Positions 6,466-14,993 of a stretch of 64,000 nucleotides of DNA are shown piece after piece (position 1 is the stretch's first letter; every line of letters starts with the position of its first letter). Made by a program: the position numbers and the translations under genes. This stretch comes from VBDM01 sp041496705 (GTDB lineage: Bacteria; Pseudomonadota; Gammaproteobacteria; Burkholderiales; SG8-39), in assembly GCA_041496705.1 (NCBI GenBank), contig JBGQFD010000005.1, forward strand, positions 5,512-69,511, given 5' to 3'. The notes beneath the pieces are model-generated. The model was not told where the DNA came from and made no database searches. It was given only the letters and a program-made list of their open reading frames with translations.

Positions 6466-9120
6466 TCATACAACCACGTTGACCAGGCGCCCGGGCACCA
6501 CCACCACCTTCTTCACGGGCTGACCGTCGGTGAAGCGCGCCACCGACTCGTGGGCGAGGGCGAGTCGCTCGAGCAGCGCGCGGTCGGCGGATTTCGGGGC
6601 GCGTATGTGGCCGCGCAACTTGCCGTTGACTTGGAGGACGAGTTCGATTTCGTCCTGGTCCAGCGCGTTTGGATTCGGCTCAGGCCATGGGGCGTTCAGG
6701 ATGTAGTGCCCGTATTTCAAATCTAGCCAGAGTTGGTGCGTAACATGCGGTGCGATGGGCGACAGGAGGCGGAGCAAAATCGAAAGTCCTTCGTTCACAA
6801 TTTCGTTATAAACATTTGCGGACGGTGCGGACCCTTCTCCGGTAGCGGCAACTTCTGGTAGTCGCTCCAATGCGTTGAGAATTTTCATTGCAGCCGATAC
6901 GACTGTATTGAATTGAGATTTGGAGAGGTCGTGGTTGGCTTGCCTCAAAACCGAGTGAATTTCGAAGCGAGTCGCCATCTGCGCCCTATCAATTTTCACT
7001 CCCTGATTCAAAAACGTCGTCGGCTTGGCGTCCAACGTCTTTATTCGTTCTGAGAAATCGTACGCAAATCCCCAGAGTCGTTTCAGAAAACGAAACGAAC
7101 CTTCAACGCCGGAATCCGACCACTCCAGCGTTTGCTCGGGCGGGCTCGCAAACATCATGAAAAGTCGTGCCGTGTCCGCCCCGTATTTCTCGATGAGGTC
7201 CTGCGGATCAACGCCGTTGTTCTTCGATTTCGACATGGTGCCGATCCCGTCGGACTCCACGGGCTTGCCGTCGGAACGCAAAACGGCGCCGATGCGCTGG
7301 CCCTTGTCGTCGTGCTCGAGCTCGACGTCGGCGGGGTTGTAGTAGGTGATGCGGCCGCTCGTTTCCTTGCGGTAGAAGATTTCGTTCAGCACCATCCCCT
7401 GGGTCAGGAGCCGCGTGAACGGCTCGCTCGGGGCGACCAGGCCCTGGTCGCGCATCACCTTGGTCCAGAAGCGCGAGTACAGGAGGTGCAGGATCGCGTG
7501 CTCGATGCCGCCGATGTACTGGTCGACCGGCATCCAGTACTGCACGCGCTCGTCCACTGCCGCCTTGTCCTGATCGGGGCAGGCAAAGCGCAGGAAGTAC
7601 CAGGACGAATCGACGAAAGTGTCCATGGTGTCGGTCTCGCGCTTCGCCGGCTTGCCGCACCTGGGGCACTTGCAGTTCAGGAACGAGGGCGTTTTCGCCA
7701 GCGGGTTGCCGGTGCCGTCGGGAACGAGATCTTCCGGCAACACGACCGGGAGCTGCTCGTCGGGCACCGGAACGTCGCCGCACGACGGGCAATGCACGAT
7801 GGGAATCGGCGTGCCCCAATAGCGCTGGCGCGAGATGCCCCAGTCGCGAAGGCGCCAGGTGATCTGCTTGTCGCCCAAAGCCTTCTTCTTCAGGTCCGCA
7901 GCGATGGTTTCGACCGCGGCCCGATAGTCGAGCCCATTGTACTTTCCCGAGTTCACGCAGCGGCCGTAGTCCGCGTACCACGGCTGCCAGGCGTCGGTCG
8001 AATACGGTCTGCCGCCGACATCGATCACGGGCTTGATCGGCAGGCCGTACTTCTTCGCGAACGCGAAATCGCGCTCGTCGTGCCCGGGCACCCCCATCAC
8101 CGCGCCTTCGCCGTAGGCCATGAGCACGTAGTTGCCGACCCAGACTTCGATTTTTTCGCCGCTGATCGGATGCGTGACGAAAAGACTGGTCGGCATGCCC
8201 TTCTTGTCGAGCTGGGCGAGGTCCGCCTCCATGACCGGGCCGCGTTTGCATTCTTCGACGAAAGCGGCGAGCTTCCTGTCCGACCGGGCTGCATGCGCGG
8301 CGAGCGGGTGCTCGGCGGCGACCGCGCAGAACGTCGCGCCCATGAGCGTGTCGGCGCGGGTGGTGAACACGCGCAACACCTTTTTCTCGCCGCTCAGCTC
8401 GTAGGGGAAGCCGATGTTGACTCCGTGGCTCTTGCCGATCCAGTTGGCCTGCATGGTCTTCACGCGCTCGGGCCAGCCCGGAAGCTCGTCGAGCGAAGCG
8501 AGCAGCTCCTCGGCGTAGGCGGTGATCCTCAGGTAGTACATCGGGATCTCGCGCTTCTCTACCACCGCGCCGGTGCGCCAGCCGCGGCCGTCGATCACCT
8601 GCTCGTTGGCGAGCACCGTCTGGTCGACCGGGTCCCAGTTGACCGTCCCGGTCTTCTTGTAAACGAGGCCGCTTTCCAGCATGCGCAGGAACAGCCACTG
8701 GTTCCAGCGGTAGTAGCCGGGATCGCAGGTCGCGATCTCGCGCGTCCAGTCGATGGCGAAGCCCAATGACTGGAGCTGCTTCTTCATGTAGGCGATGTTG
8801 TCGCGGGTCCACTTCGCCGGCGGCACGCCGTTCGCCATCGCGGCGTTTTCTGCCGGGAGCCCAAACGCGTCCCAGCCCATCGGCTGCAGCACGTTGCATC
8901 CGCGCATGCGATGGAAGCGGGTCATCACATCGCCGATGGTATAGTTGCGCACGTGTCCCATGTGCAGCTTTCCCGAGGGGTATGGGAACATCGACAGGCA
9001 GTAGAATTTCCGGCGGCTACCCTTTCCGGGTGCCTCTTCCAGGGCGCGAAACGCGCTGGTCCGGTCCCAGTATTGCCGTGCTTCCTGCTCGATCGCTTTC
9101 GGGTCGTACTGGGCTTGCAT
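6466..9120 (-). CDS. leuS: Leucyl-tRNA synthetase
   Basis: Class I aminoacyl-tRNA synthetase charging tRNA-Leu, with an editing (CP1) domain. The 884-residue protein starts MQAQYDPKAIEQEARQYW. The HIGH motif is in PSGKLHMGHVRNY (near residue 50) and the KMSKS motif is GTMSKSKNNGVDP (near residue 630). Both are intact, and a CxxC pair that may bind zinc lies in CKCPRCGKP. The C-terminal anticodon-binding part, roughly residues 670-805 (6710-7110), has clearly lower G+C than the rest of the gene and its neighbours. Transcription probably starts from a TATAAT at 9144-9149. The start lacks a good Shine-Dalgarno sequence. Confidence 0.97.
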   Translation of the reverse strand: MQAQYDPKAIEQEARQYWDRTSAFRALEEAPGKGSRRKFYCLSMFPYPSGKLHMGHVRNYTIGDVMTRFHRMRGCNVLQPMGWDAFGLPAENAAMANGVPPAKWTRDNIAYMKKQLQSLGFAIDWTREIATCDPGYYRWNQWLFLRMLESGLVYKKTGTVNWDPVDQTVLANEQVIDGRGWRTGAVVEKREIPMYYLRITAYAEELLASLDELPGWPERVKTMQANWIGKSHGVNIGFPYELSGEKKVLRVFTTRADTLMGATFCAVAAEHPLAAHAARSDRKLAAFVEECKRGPVMEADLAQLDKKGMPTSLFVTHPISGEKIEVWVGNYVLMAYGEGAVMGVPGHDERDFAFAKKYGLPIKPVIDVGGRPYSTDAWQPWYADYGRCVNSGKYNGLDYRAAVETIAADLKKKALGDKQITWRLRDWGISRQRYWGTPIPIVHCPSCGDVPVPDEQLPVVLPEDLVPDGTGNPLAKTPSFLNCKCPRCGKPAKRETDTMDTFVDSSWYFLRFACPDQDKAAVDERVQYWMPVDQYIGGIEHAILHLLYSRFWTKVMRDQGLVAPSEPFTRLLTQGMVLNEIFYRKETSGRITYYNPADVELEHDDKGQRIGAVLRSDGKPVESDGIGTMSKSKNNGVDPQDLIEKYGADTARLFMMFASPPEQTLEWSDSGVEGSFRFLKRLWGFAYDFSERIKTLDAKPTTFLNQGVKIDRAQMATRFEIHSVLRQANHDLSKSQFNTVVSAAMKILNALERLPEVAATGEGSAPSANVYNEIVNEGLSILLRLLSPIAPHVTHQLWLDLKYGHYILNAPWPEPNPNALDQDEIELVLQVNGKLRGHIRAPKSADRALLERLALAHESVARFTDGQPVKKVVVVPGRLVNVVV

Positions 9121-9143
9121 GGAGGATTTCGCGGAAAGCGTGA

Positions 9144-9149
9144 ATTATA
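9144..9149 (-). promoter_or_regulatory. Putative -10 element of leuS
   Basis: A perfect TATAAT on the minus strand, 24 bases upstream of the leuS ATG, in the short divergent gap between leuS and the FecR-type gene. No convincing -35 hexamer is seen at 16-18 bases spacing. Confidence 0.5.
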
Positions 9150-9221
9150 ACCGCGCGGGTTGCCGGTCGAGCGCATCCTCGGCGCGTCGTATCCCTGTCG
9201 CAGCTTCCACGGAGAAATTCG

Positions 9222-10106
9222 ATGCTGAAGAGACTTTCGCTGGCCGCGGTGCTGGTCGCGTGGTCGCTAGTCGCCGCCGCGCAGTTTCCAGCACCCGCGC
9301 CGCTCGCCAGCGTTGCAGCGGTGCAACTGCCGGCGTGGATCGATCGCGCCGGTGTGCGCTTGCCGCTCGCGCCGGGCGCGGAGTTGCGGGCCCACGACCA
9401 GGTGACGACCGGGGTGGGCTCGCGCCTGCTGCTGCGTACCGCCGACGGCAGCACCGTCAAGCTCGGCGAGAATGCGATCCTTGCGCTCGACGACATGCGT
9501 ATGCTCGAGGACAAGGTCTTCGCGGCAGCGATGAAGGTCGCCCAGGGCGCTTTCCGCTTCACGACCTCCGCGCTGGCGAAGTTCCGCGGCCGTCGCGAAG
9601 TCAGCATCCGTTTCGCTACGGTGACCGCGGGAATCCGCGGCACCGACCTGTGGGGCAAGTCGACGCCTGACCGACAGATCGTCTGCCTGATCGAGGGCGA
9701 GATCGAGGTTACCCCGGAGGGCGAAGGCGCCATCCGCATGGACCAGCCGATGTCCTACTACAGACGCGACTCTGGCACGTCGCGCCCGGTCGCGCCGGTC
9801 CCCGGGGAACAATTGAAGATCTGGGCGGCGGAGACCGAGCCGCAACCGGGCCGGGGCCTGTCCACGCCCGAGGGCAAGTGGCAGGTCTCCGCGGCAGGGC
9901 TCGCGTCGGGCCCGGCGCTTGCGGCGTATGCGGACCTGCGCAACGCGGGCTTTCCTGCCGAGATCGTTCCCGCGAAGATCGGCGAGCGGCGCGTCTACGA
10001 CGTGCGCGTCGTGAATTTCGCGACGCGGCAGGACGCGGAGTCCGTCGCGGGGGCGCTAAGAGCGCAGGTCCGGCTGGGACAGTACCAGTACACGGTCGGC
10101 AGGTAG
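9222..10106 (+). CDS. FecR-domain protein with C-terminal SPOR-like domain
   Basis: A signal peptide (about residues 1-20, MLKRLSLAAVLVAWSLVAAA) is followed by a FecR-type segment. That segment includes GVRLPLAPGAELRAHDQVTTG, SRLLLRTADGSTVKLGENA and VTAGIRGTDLWG, the last being the characteristic RGT signature of this periplasmic beta-sandwich. The last 70 residues (WQVSAAGLASGPALAAYADL, then RVYDVRVVNFATRQDAESVA) look like a SPOR domain, which binds denuded peptidoglycan. So this 294-residue secreted protein may sense or bind cell wall. It lacks the membrane anchor of classical anti-sigma FecR. It stands alone, divergent from leuS. Specific role unknown. Confidence 0.75.
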   Translation: MLKRLSLAAVLVAWSLVAAAQFPAPAPLASVAAVQLPAWIDRAGVRLPLAPGAELRAHDQVTTGVGSRLLLRTADGSTVKLGENAILALDDMRMLEDKVFAAAMKVAQGAFRFTTSALAKFRGRREVSIRFATVTAGIRGTDLWGKSTPDRQIVCLIEGEIEVTPEGEGAIRMDQPMSYYRRDSGTSRPVAPVPGEQLKIWAAETEPQPGRGLSTPEGKWQVSAAGLASGPALAAYADLRNAGFPAEIVPAKIGERRVYDVRVVNFATRQDAESVAGALRAQVRLGQYQYTVGR

Positions 10107-10198
10107 TCGTTCCTGCACTCCCCTCGCGTCGGGCCTGCCACGGCCCCCTGTTTCCGGGTTGCACCGGAGTGCGCTGAAGTAAAATGGCGCCTGCCCCG

Positions 10199-12328
10199 AT
10201 GTCGCTTCTAGAAAACCTCAATCCCGAACAGCTCGCCGCCGTCACGCTCCCCGACCAGTCGGCGCTGATCCTCGCCGGTGCGGGCTCGGGCAAGACGCGC
10301 GTGCTGACGACGCGAATCGCCTGGCTGATCCAGACCGGCCGTATCGCACCCGCCGGCGTCCTCGGCGTGACCTTCACCAACAAGGCGGCGAAGGAGATGC
10401 TCGTCCGAATCGGGGCGATGCTGCCGATCAACGTTCGCGGGATGTGGGTCGGCACTTTCCACGGCCTGTGCAACCGCCTGCTGCGAACGCATCACCGCGA
10501 CGCGGGACTGCCGCCGCTGTTCCAGATCCTCGATTCGCAGGACCAGCACGCGGCGGTCAAGCGCGTTCTGAAGTCGCTCAACGCCGACGAGGAGCGGTTT
10601 GCACCGCGCGAGATCCAGTATTTCATCAACGCAGCGAAGGAGGAGGGCAGGCGCGCGAAGGACCTGGAGATCGCCGACGAGTTCACGCGGCGCTGCGCGG
10701 ACATCTATGCCGCGTACGACGAGCAGTGCCAGCGCGAGGGCGCAGTGGATTTCGCCGAGCTCCTGCTGCGCACCTACGAGTTGCTGTCGCGGAACGAAGT
10801 GCTGCGGGAGCATTACCGCAACCGCTTCCGCTACATCCTCGTCGACGAATTCCAGGACACCAACCGCCTGCAGTACCGCTGGCTGAAGCTGCTCGCTGGC
10901 CCGAAAACGGTCATGTTCGCGGTCGGCGACGACGACCAGAGCATCTACCGCTTTCGCGGCGCCAACGTCGGCAACATGGCGGAGTTCGAACACGACTTCC
11001 GCGTCGAGAACGTCATCCGCCTTGAGCAGAACTACCGTTCGCACGGGCAGATCCTCGCGGCGGCCAACGCGCTCATCGGCCACAACAAGAAGCGCCTCGG
11101 CAAGAATCTCTGGACCGCCGCCGGCCACGGCGAGCCGGTGCGCGCCTACGAAGCGCAGAGCGACGGCTACGAGGCGCGCTGGCTCACCGAGGAAATCCGC
11201 ACGCTGCACCGCGGCGGGCTGCGCCTCGCCGACATCGGCATCTTGTACAGGTCCAACGCGCAGTCGCGGGTGATCGAGCACGCGCTGTTCTCGGAGGGCC
11301 TGGCCTACCGCGTTTACGGAGGCCTGCGATTTTTCGAACGCCTGGAGATCAAGCACGCGCTCGCTTACCTGCGGCTCGGCGCCAACCCGGACGACGACGG
11401 CGCCTTCCTCCGGGTGGTGAATTTCCCGGCGCGCGGCATCGGCGCCCGCTCGCTGGAGCAGCTGCAGGACGCCGCCAAGGCGGGGGCGGTCAGCCTTTAT
11501 AGGGCCGCCGCCGGGCTCTCCGGCAAGGCGGGGACGGCGATCTCTGCGTTCGTGCGCATCATCGAATCGTTGCAGGCGGAATCGCGCGGATTGCCCCTGC
11601 CCGAGGCGGTGGAGGTCATGCTCGCGAAAAGCGGGCTGATGACACACTACCGGAACGAAAAGGACGGCGCCGACCGCGTCGAGAACCTCGGCGAGCTGAT
11701 CAACGCCGCGGCGGCTTTCGTCGGCGAAGAGGACGAGCACGACCTGCAGGCGTTTCTCGCGCACGCCGCGCTCGAATCCGGCGAGACCCAGGCGGGAGAA
11801 GGCGCCGACGCGCTGCAGTTGATGACGGTGCATTCGGCCAAAGGGCTGGAATTCGCATCGGTCTTCATTACCGGCCTGGAGGAGGGGCTATTTCCCCACG
11901 AGCAGAGCGTGCACGAAGACGACGGCCTCGAGGAAGAGCGGCGGCTCATGTACGTCGCGATCACGCGCGCGAGAACGCGGCTCTACCTTTCGTACGCGCA
12001 GACGCGGCTGCTCCACGGCCAGACCCGCTACAACGTCGCCTCCAGGTTCCTCGACGAGATTCCGCCGGAAGTCCTGAAGCGCCTCAACTCCGCGCCCGCG
12101 CGCGAGCGCTTCGACGACATCGCCTGGCCAGGACCCGCGATGGTTCAGAAAGCGTCGCGACCCGGCCACGGCTTTCGCATCGGCCAGTCGGTCCTGCACC
12201 CGAAATTCGGGCAAGGGGTGATCGTCAACGCCGAGGGATCGGGTACCGACGCGCGCCTGCAGATCAACTTTGGCAGGCAGGGAATGAAGTGGCTTGCGCT
12301 GGAGTACGCAAAGCTCACCGCTGGTTAG
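10199..12328 (+). CDS. uvrD: UvrD/PcrA-type ATP-dependent DNA helicase
   Basis: Superfamily 1A 3'-5' helicase, acting in nucleotide excision and mismatch repair. The Walker A motif GAGSGKT is at residues 27-33 counted from the chosen ATG. VTFTNKAAKEM is motif Ia, VDEFQDTN motif II, GDDDQSIYRFRGA motif III, EQNYRS motif IV, LMTVHSAKGLEF motif V and MYVAITRAR motif VI. The C-terminus has a UvrD-type Tudor-like segment (GQSVLHPKFGQGVIV). The start at 10199 gives the family-like MSLLENLNPEQLAAV; an in-frame ATG at 10184 would add five residues. About 709 residues, typical. Its 3' end overlaps a convergent small gene by four bases. Confidence 0.93.
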   Translation: MSLLENLNPEQLAAVTLPDQSALILAGAGSGKTRVLTTRIAWLIQTGRIAPAGVLGVTFTNKAAKEMLVRIGAMLPINVRGMWVGTFHGLCNRLLRTHHRDAGLPPLFQILDSQDQHAAVKRVLKSLNADEERFAPREIQYFINAAKEEGRRAKDLEIADEFTRRCADIYAAYDEQCQREGAVDFAELLLRTYELLSRNEVLREHYRNRFRYILVDEFQDTNRLQYRWLKLLAGPKTVMFAVGDDDQSIYRFRGANVGNMAEFEHDFRVENVIRLEQNYRSHGQILAAANALIGHNKKRLGKNLWTAAGHGEPVRAYEAQSDGYEARWLTEEIRTLHRGGLRLADIGILYRSNAQSRVIEHALFSEGLAYRVYGGLRFFERLEIKHALAYLRLGANPDDDGAFLRVVNFPARGIGARSLEQLQDAAKAGAVSLYRAAAGLSGKAGTAISAFVRIIESLQAESRGLPLPEAVEVMLAKSGLMTHYRNEKDGADRVENLGELINAAAAFVGEEDEHDLQAFLAHAALESGETQAGEGADALQLMTVHSAKGLEFASVFITGLEEGLFPHEQSVHEDDGLEEERRLMYVAITRARTRLYLSYAQTRLLHGQTRYNVASRFLDEIPPEVLKRLNSAPARERFDDIAWPGPAMVQKASRPGHGFRIGQSVLHPKFGQGVIVNAEGSGTDARLQINFGRQGMKWLALEYAKLTAG

Positions 12329-12570
12329 TCCTTGTCGAACAGTCCCGGTTGGCTCGAGCCGAGGAGCACCACCTCCTCGACGGCGCGTTTCGCCTCTTCG
12401 AGCGTCGATGCTTCTCCCGAACGATCCCCCGCCTGCCAGCGGTACAGGCCGTCCCAGTCTTCCTTGGGGCCGAGTTTCACCGTTCCGAGCCGCTCGTTGC
12501 CGCGCCAGTAGCCGTGCGACAGGTAGCCGCGTTCCCAGAAAGGCGGCGATATCTTGGAGCGCTTGGCCAT
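12325..12570 (-). CDS. Conserved-looking small protein, function unknown
   Basis: An 81-residue frame starting MAKRSKISPPFWERGYLSHG, with a Shine-Dalgarno-like GGAGGG before the ATG. The middle (GYWRGNERLGTVKLGPKEDW, YRWQAGDRSGEASTLEEAKR) has many Trp, Tyr and Gly and ends in an amphipathic helix plus SSQPGLFDKD. The composition is that of a real protein, and the overlap with the uvrD stop is only four bases. A longer start at 12591 is possible but less well supplied with a ribosome binding site. I do not recognise a family. Confidence 0.65.
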   Translation of the reverse strand: MAKRSKISPPFWERGYLSHGYWRGNERLGTVKLGPKEDWDGLYRWQAGDRSGEASTLEEAKRAVEEVVLLGSSQPGLFDKD

Positions 12571-12644
12571 CGATCCCTCCCGAGACCGCATTCTACGCGC
12601 TTCGCCGTGGAGCGAAACCCCGGGGTCGTGTAGAGTAGCTAGCC

Positions 12645-12687
12645 ACCCCCTTTTAGGGGGTAACGAGACAACCCCCGAGAAGGGGGT
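12645..12687 (+). promoter_or_regulatory. Tandem hairpin leader before ilvA
   Basis: Two hairpins with identical six-base stems ACCCCC/GGGGGT lie at 12645-12661 (loop TTTTA) and 12671-12687 (loop GAGAA). They end 11 bases before the ilvA ATG. Because all four arms are the same pair of complementary sequences, arms 1+4 and 2+3 can also pair, so at least two exclusive folds exist. The G-run of the second hairpin is also the only Shine-Dalgarno-like sequence in front of ilvA. This suggests, but does not prove, translational or transcriptional control. Confidence 0.55.
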
Positions 12688-12698
12688 ACGGGAAAACC

Positions 12699-14234
12699 AT
12701 GAAAATCGACTACCTCGAGCGAATCCTGCGCGCGCGCGTGTACGACGTCGCTGTCGAGACGCCGCTCGAAGTCGCGCCGAATCTGTCCGCGCGCCTCAAC
12801 AACCGCGTGCTGCTCAAGCGCGAGGATATGCAGCCGGTGTTTTCCTTCAAATGCCGCGGCGCCTACAACAAGATGGCGGGCCTTTCTGCCGCGACGCTGG
12901 CACGCGGCGTGATTGCGTCCTCAGCGGGCAACCACGCGCAGGGCGTGGCGCTCGCCGCGCAGAAGCTCGGCTGCAAGGCGATCATCGTGATGCCCGTTAC
13001 CACGCCCAAGATCAAGGTCGACGCCGTCAGGTCGCGCGGAGCGGAAGTCCACCTGCATGGCGATACCTACGACGAGGCGCATGCGCAGGCGAGGCGCATC
13101 GGGCGCGCGCGGAGGCTCGCCTTCGTGCATCCCTACGACGATCCCGAGGTCATCGCGGGGCAGGGAACCATCGGGATGGAGATCCTGCGCCAGGCCACAC
13201 AGCCGATCGACGCGGTGTTCGTTCCCATCGGCGGCGGTGGCCTCGCCTCGGGCATCGCGGCGTACATCAAGCGGCTGCGACCGTCGGTGAAGATCTTCGG
13301 CGTGGAGCCCGTGGACGCCGACGCCATGGCGCGCTCGCTCAAGGCGGGGCGACGCGTCGCGCTCGAGCACGTCGGCCTGTTCGCCGACGGTGTCGCCGTA
13401 AAGCAGGTCGGGGCGGAGACCTTCCGCCTGTGCCGCGAGCTGCTCGACGGCATGGTCCTAGTGGACACCGACCAGATCTGCGCCGCGATCAAGGACGTAT
13501 TCGAGGATACGCGCACGGTGCTGGAACCGGCGGGCGCGCTTGCGGTGGCGGGCGCCAAGGCCTGGGTCGAACGCACCGGCGCGCGCGGCAAGCGGTTGGT
13601 CGCGGTGGCATCGGGGGCGAACACGAACTTCGATCGCCTGCGCTTCGTCGCCGAGCGCGCCGAAGTCGGCGAGCGGCGCGAAACCCTTCTCGCGGTCAGC
13701 ATTCCCGAACGCCCGGGCAGCTTCAAGAAGTTCTGCGCGACGCTCGGCGCGCGAAGCATTACCGAGTTCAACTACCGCATCGCCGACCCCAGGGAGGCGC
13801 ACGTGTTCGTCGGCGTGGAAGTGCACAACCGTGACGAGACCGGGCGCATCGTCAAGCTGCTCGAGCGCCAGGGGCTGAAGACGCTCGACCTGTCCGACGA
13901 CGAGATGGCCAAGCTGCACGTGCGCCACATGGTCGGCGGCCATGCCCCGGCGGCGATGCGCAAGTCCTCGCGCGCGGTCCCGGGCGAATTGCTCTACCGC
14001 TTCGAGTTTCCCGAGCGGCCCGGGGCGCTCATGAAGTTCCTGTCGAACATGCGCACCGACTGGAACATCAGCCTGTTCCACTACCGCAACCAGGGCAGCG
14101 ACTACGGGCGCGTGCTCGTCGGCATGCAGGTGCCGCGCGGCGACATGCGCGAGTTCCGAAAATTCCTGGATACGCTCGGCTATCCCTGGGTCGAGGAAAC
14201 GCGCAACCCGGCGTATCGCTTGTTCCTGGGCTAG
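12699..14234 (+). CDS. ilvA: Threonine ammonia-lyase, biosynthetic
   Basis: PLP-dependent threonine deaminase, the committed isoleucine step (threonine to 2-oxobutanoate). It has 511 residues, the length of the biosynthetic two-ACT type. The PLP lysine is in SFKCRGAYNKM (near residue 56), the phosphate-binding glycine loop is GGGGLASG, and SSAGNHAQGVALAAQ is the conserved substrate/PLP asparagine segment. Two regulatory ACT-like repeats follow: RRETLLAVSIPERPGSFKKF and LLYRFEFPERPGALMKFLSN. Valine/isoleucine feedback is a family property. The upstream leader carries two mutually compatible or exclusive hairpins. Confidence 0.96.
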   Translation: MKIDYLERILRARVYDVAVETPLEVAPNLSARLNNRVLLKREDMQPVFSFKCRGAYNKMAGLSAATLARGVIASSAGNHAQGVALAAQKLGCKAIIVMPVTTPKIKVDAVRSRGAEVHLHGDTYDEAHAQARRIGRARRLAFVHPYDDPEVIAGQGTIGMEILRQATQPIDAVFVPIGGGGLASGIAAYIKRLRPSVKIFGVEPVDADAMARSLKAGRRVALEHVGLFADGVAVKQVGAETFRLCRELLDGMVLVDTDQICAAIKDVFEDTRTVLEPAGALAVAGAKAWVERTGARGKRLVAVASGANTNFDRLRFVAERAEVGERRETLLAVSIPERPGSFKKFCATLGARSITEFNYRIADPREAHVFVGVEVHNRDETGRIVKLLERQGLKTLDLSDDEMAKLHVRHMVGGHAPAAMRKSSRAVPGELLYRFEFPERPGALMKFLSNMRTDWNISLFHYRNQGSDYGRVLVGMQVPRGDMREFRKFLDTLGYPWVEETRNPAYRLFLG

Positions 14235-14240
14235 GAGCGC

Positions 14241-14918
14241 TTAGTCCTTCCGCTCTTCGCCAAAATAATCCGGCGCCATCTCGCTCGCGTAGCAGGGCGG
14301 CGAGGAAAACACCTGGGGATTGTCGAGGAACTTGAGTCCTGCAGCTTCGCGGCGGTACACCCCACGCTCGGTGACGACGAAATCCACCGGGATGTCGTGC
14401 GGCTGGGGATGGATGGTGCGCAGGTAGGAGCGCTCGTAGCTCACGCCGATGACCCGCGGCCGCTTGTCCTGCGCGGCGAGCGTGCGATCGAAGAAGCCGC
14501 CGCCGTAGCCCAGCCGATAGCCGTCGCCGTCCCAGCCGAGCATCGGCAGGAGGACGTTGTCGGGCTGTAGTTGCCTGCTGTCCTTGGGAAACGGAATGCC
14601 GAGGGGTCCCGTGGCCAGCGCCGAGCCGGGTTGCCACTCGCGGAAAATCAGGGGGGTTTTCGGGGCGAGCACGACCGGCAGGGCGGTGGTGGCCCCGCGC
14701 CGGCGAAACGCCGCCGCCAGGTGGCGCGCGTCGTATTCGCTGCGGTACGGCCAGCAAATTGCGAGCGTCGCGTGCACCAAATCGGCGAAGGTGCGTTCAA
14801 TATGTTGGTCGATCCGCGTGCGCAGCGCGGCGAGCGCGTCCGCCGAAAGGGCCTCGCGATCCGCGAGCAGCCTGGCGCGCTCGCCCTTGCGCCACGCGCT
14901 CAGGTCCGATGGAAGCAT
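14241..14918 (-). CDS. 5-formyltetrahydrofolate cyclo-ligase family protein
   Basis: ATP-dependent conversion of 5-formyl-THF to 5,10-methenyl-THF. The protein has 225 residues. LLADREALSADALAAL and the central PKDSRQLQPDNVLLPMLGWD match the family. The glycine-rich signature GYRLGYGGGFFDRTLA (near residue 140) is the clearest mark. The last 35 residues (EAAGLKFLDNPQVFSSPPCY and a charged tail) extend past the usual family end. It is convergent with ilvA (6-base gap) and divergent from the lytic transglycosylase. The 6S RNA gene that neighbours this gene in some proteobacteria was not evident. Confidence 0.9.
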   Translation of the reverse strand: MLPSDLSAWRKGERARLLADREALSADALAALRTRIDQHIERTFADLVHATLAICWPYRSEYDARHLAAAFRRRGATTALPVVLAPKTPLIFREWQPGSALATGPLGIPFPKDSRQLQPDNVLLPMLGWDGDGYRLGYGGGFFDRTLAAQDKRPRVIGVSYERSYLRTIHPQPHDIPVDFVVTERGVYRREAAGLKFLDNPQVFSSPPCYASEMAPDYFGEERKD

Positions 14919-14993
14919 GCCGTCGGTTTCACAAGTCGTTCATCTGCCACGGAAAACGCCTATGCTATTCTATTGGCGGAGGGAAGAGAACTG

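Noticed and set aside
7132..8769. 545-codon plus-strand frame opposite leuS, and similar long frames opposite slt (15003-17009), the C13 peptidase (19021-20739) and uvrD (10208-11833)
   Set aside because: All are antisense to clearly conserved proteins and show the low-complexity composition expected of G+C-rich mirror frames.
12554..13834. 426-codon frame overlapping ilvA in another phase
   Set aside because: Arg/Gly/Ala-rich reading of ilvA in the +1 frame; the ilvA frame itself has complete catalytic and ACT motifs.
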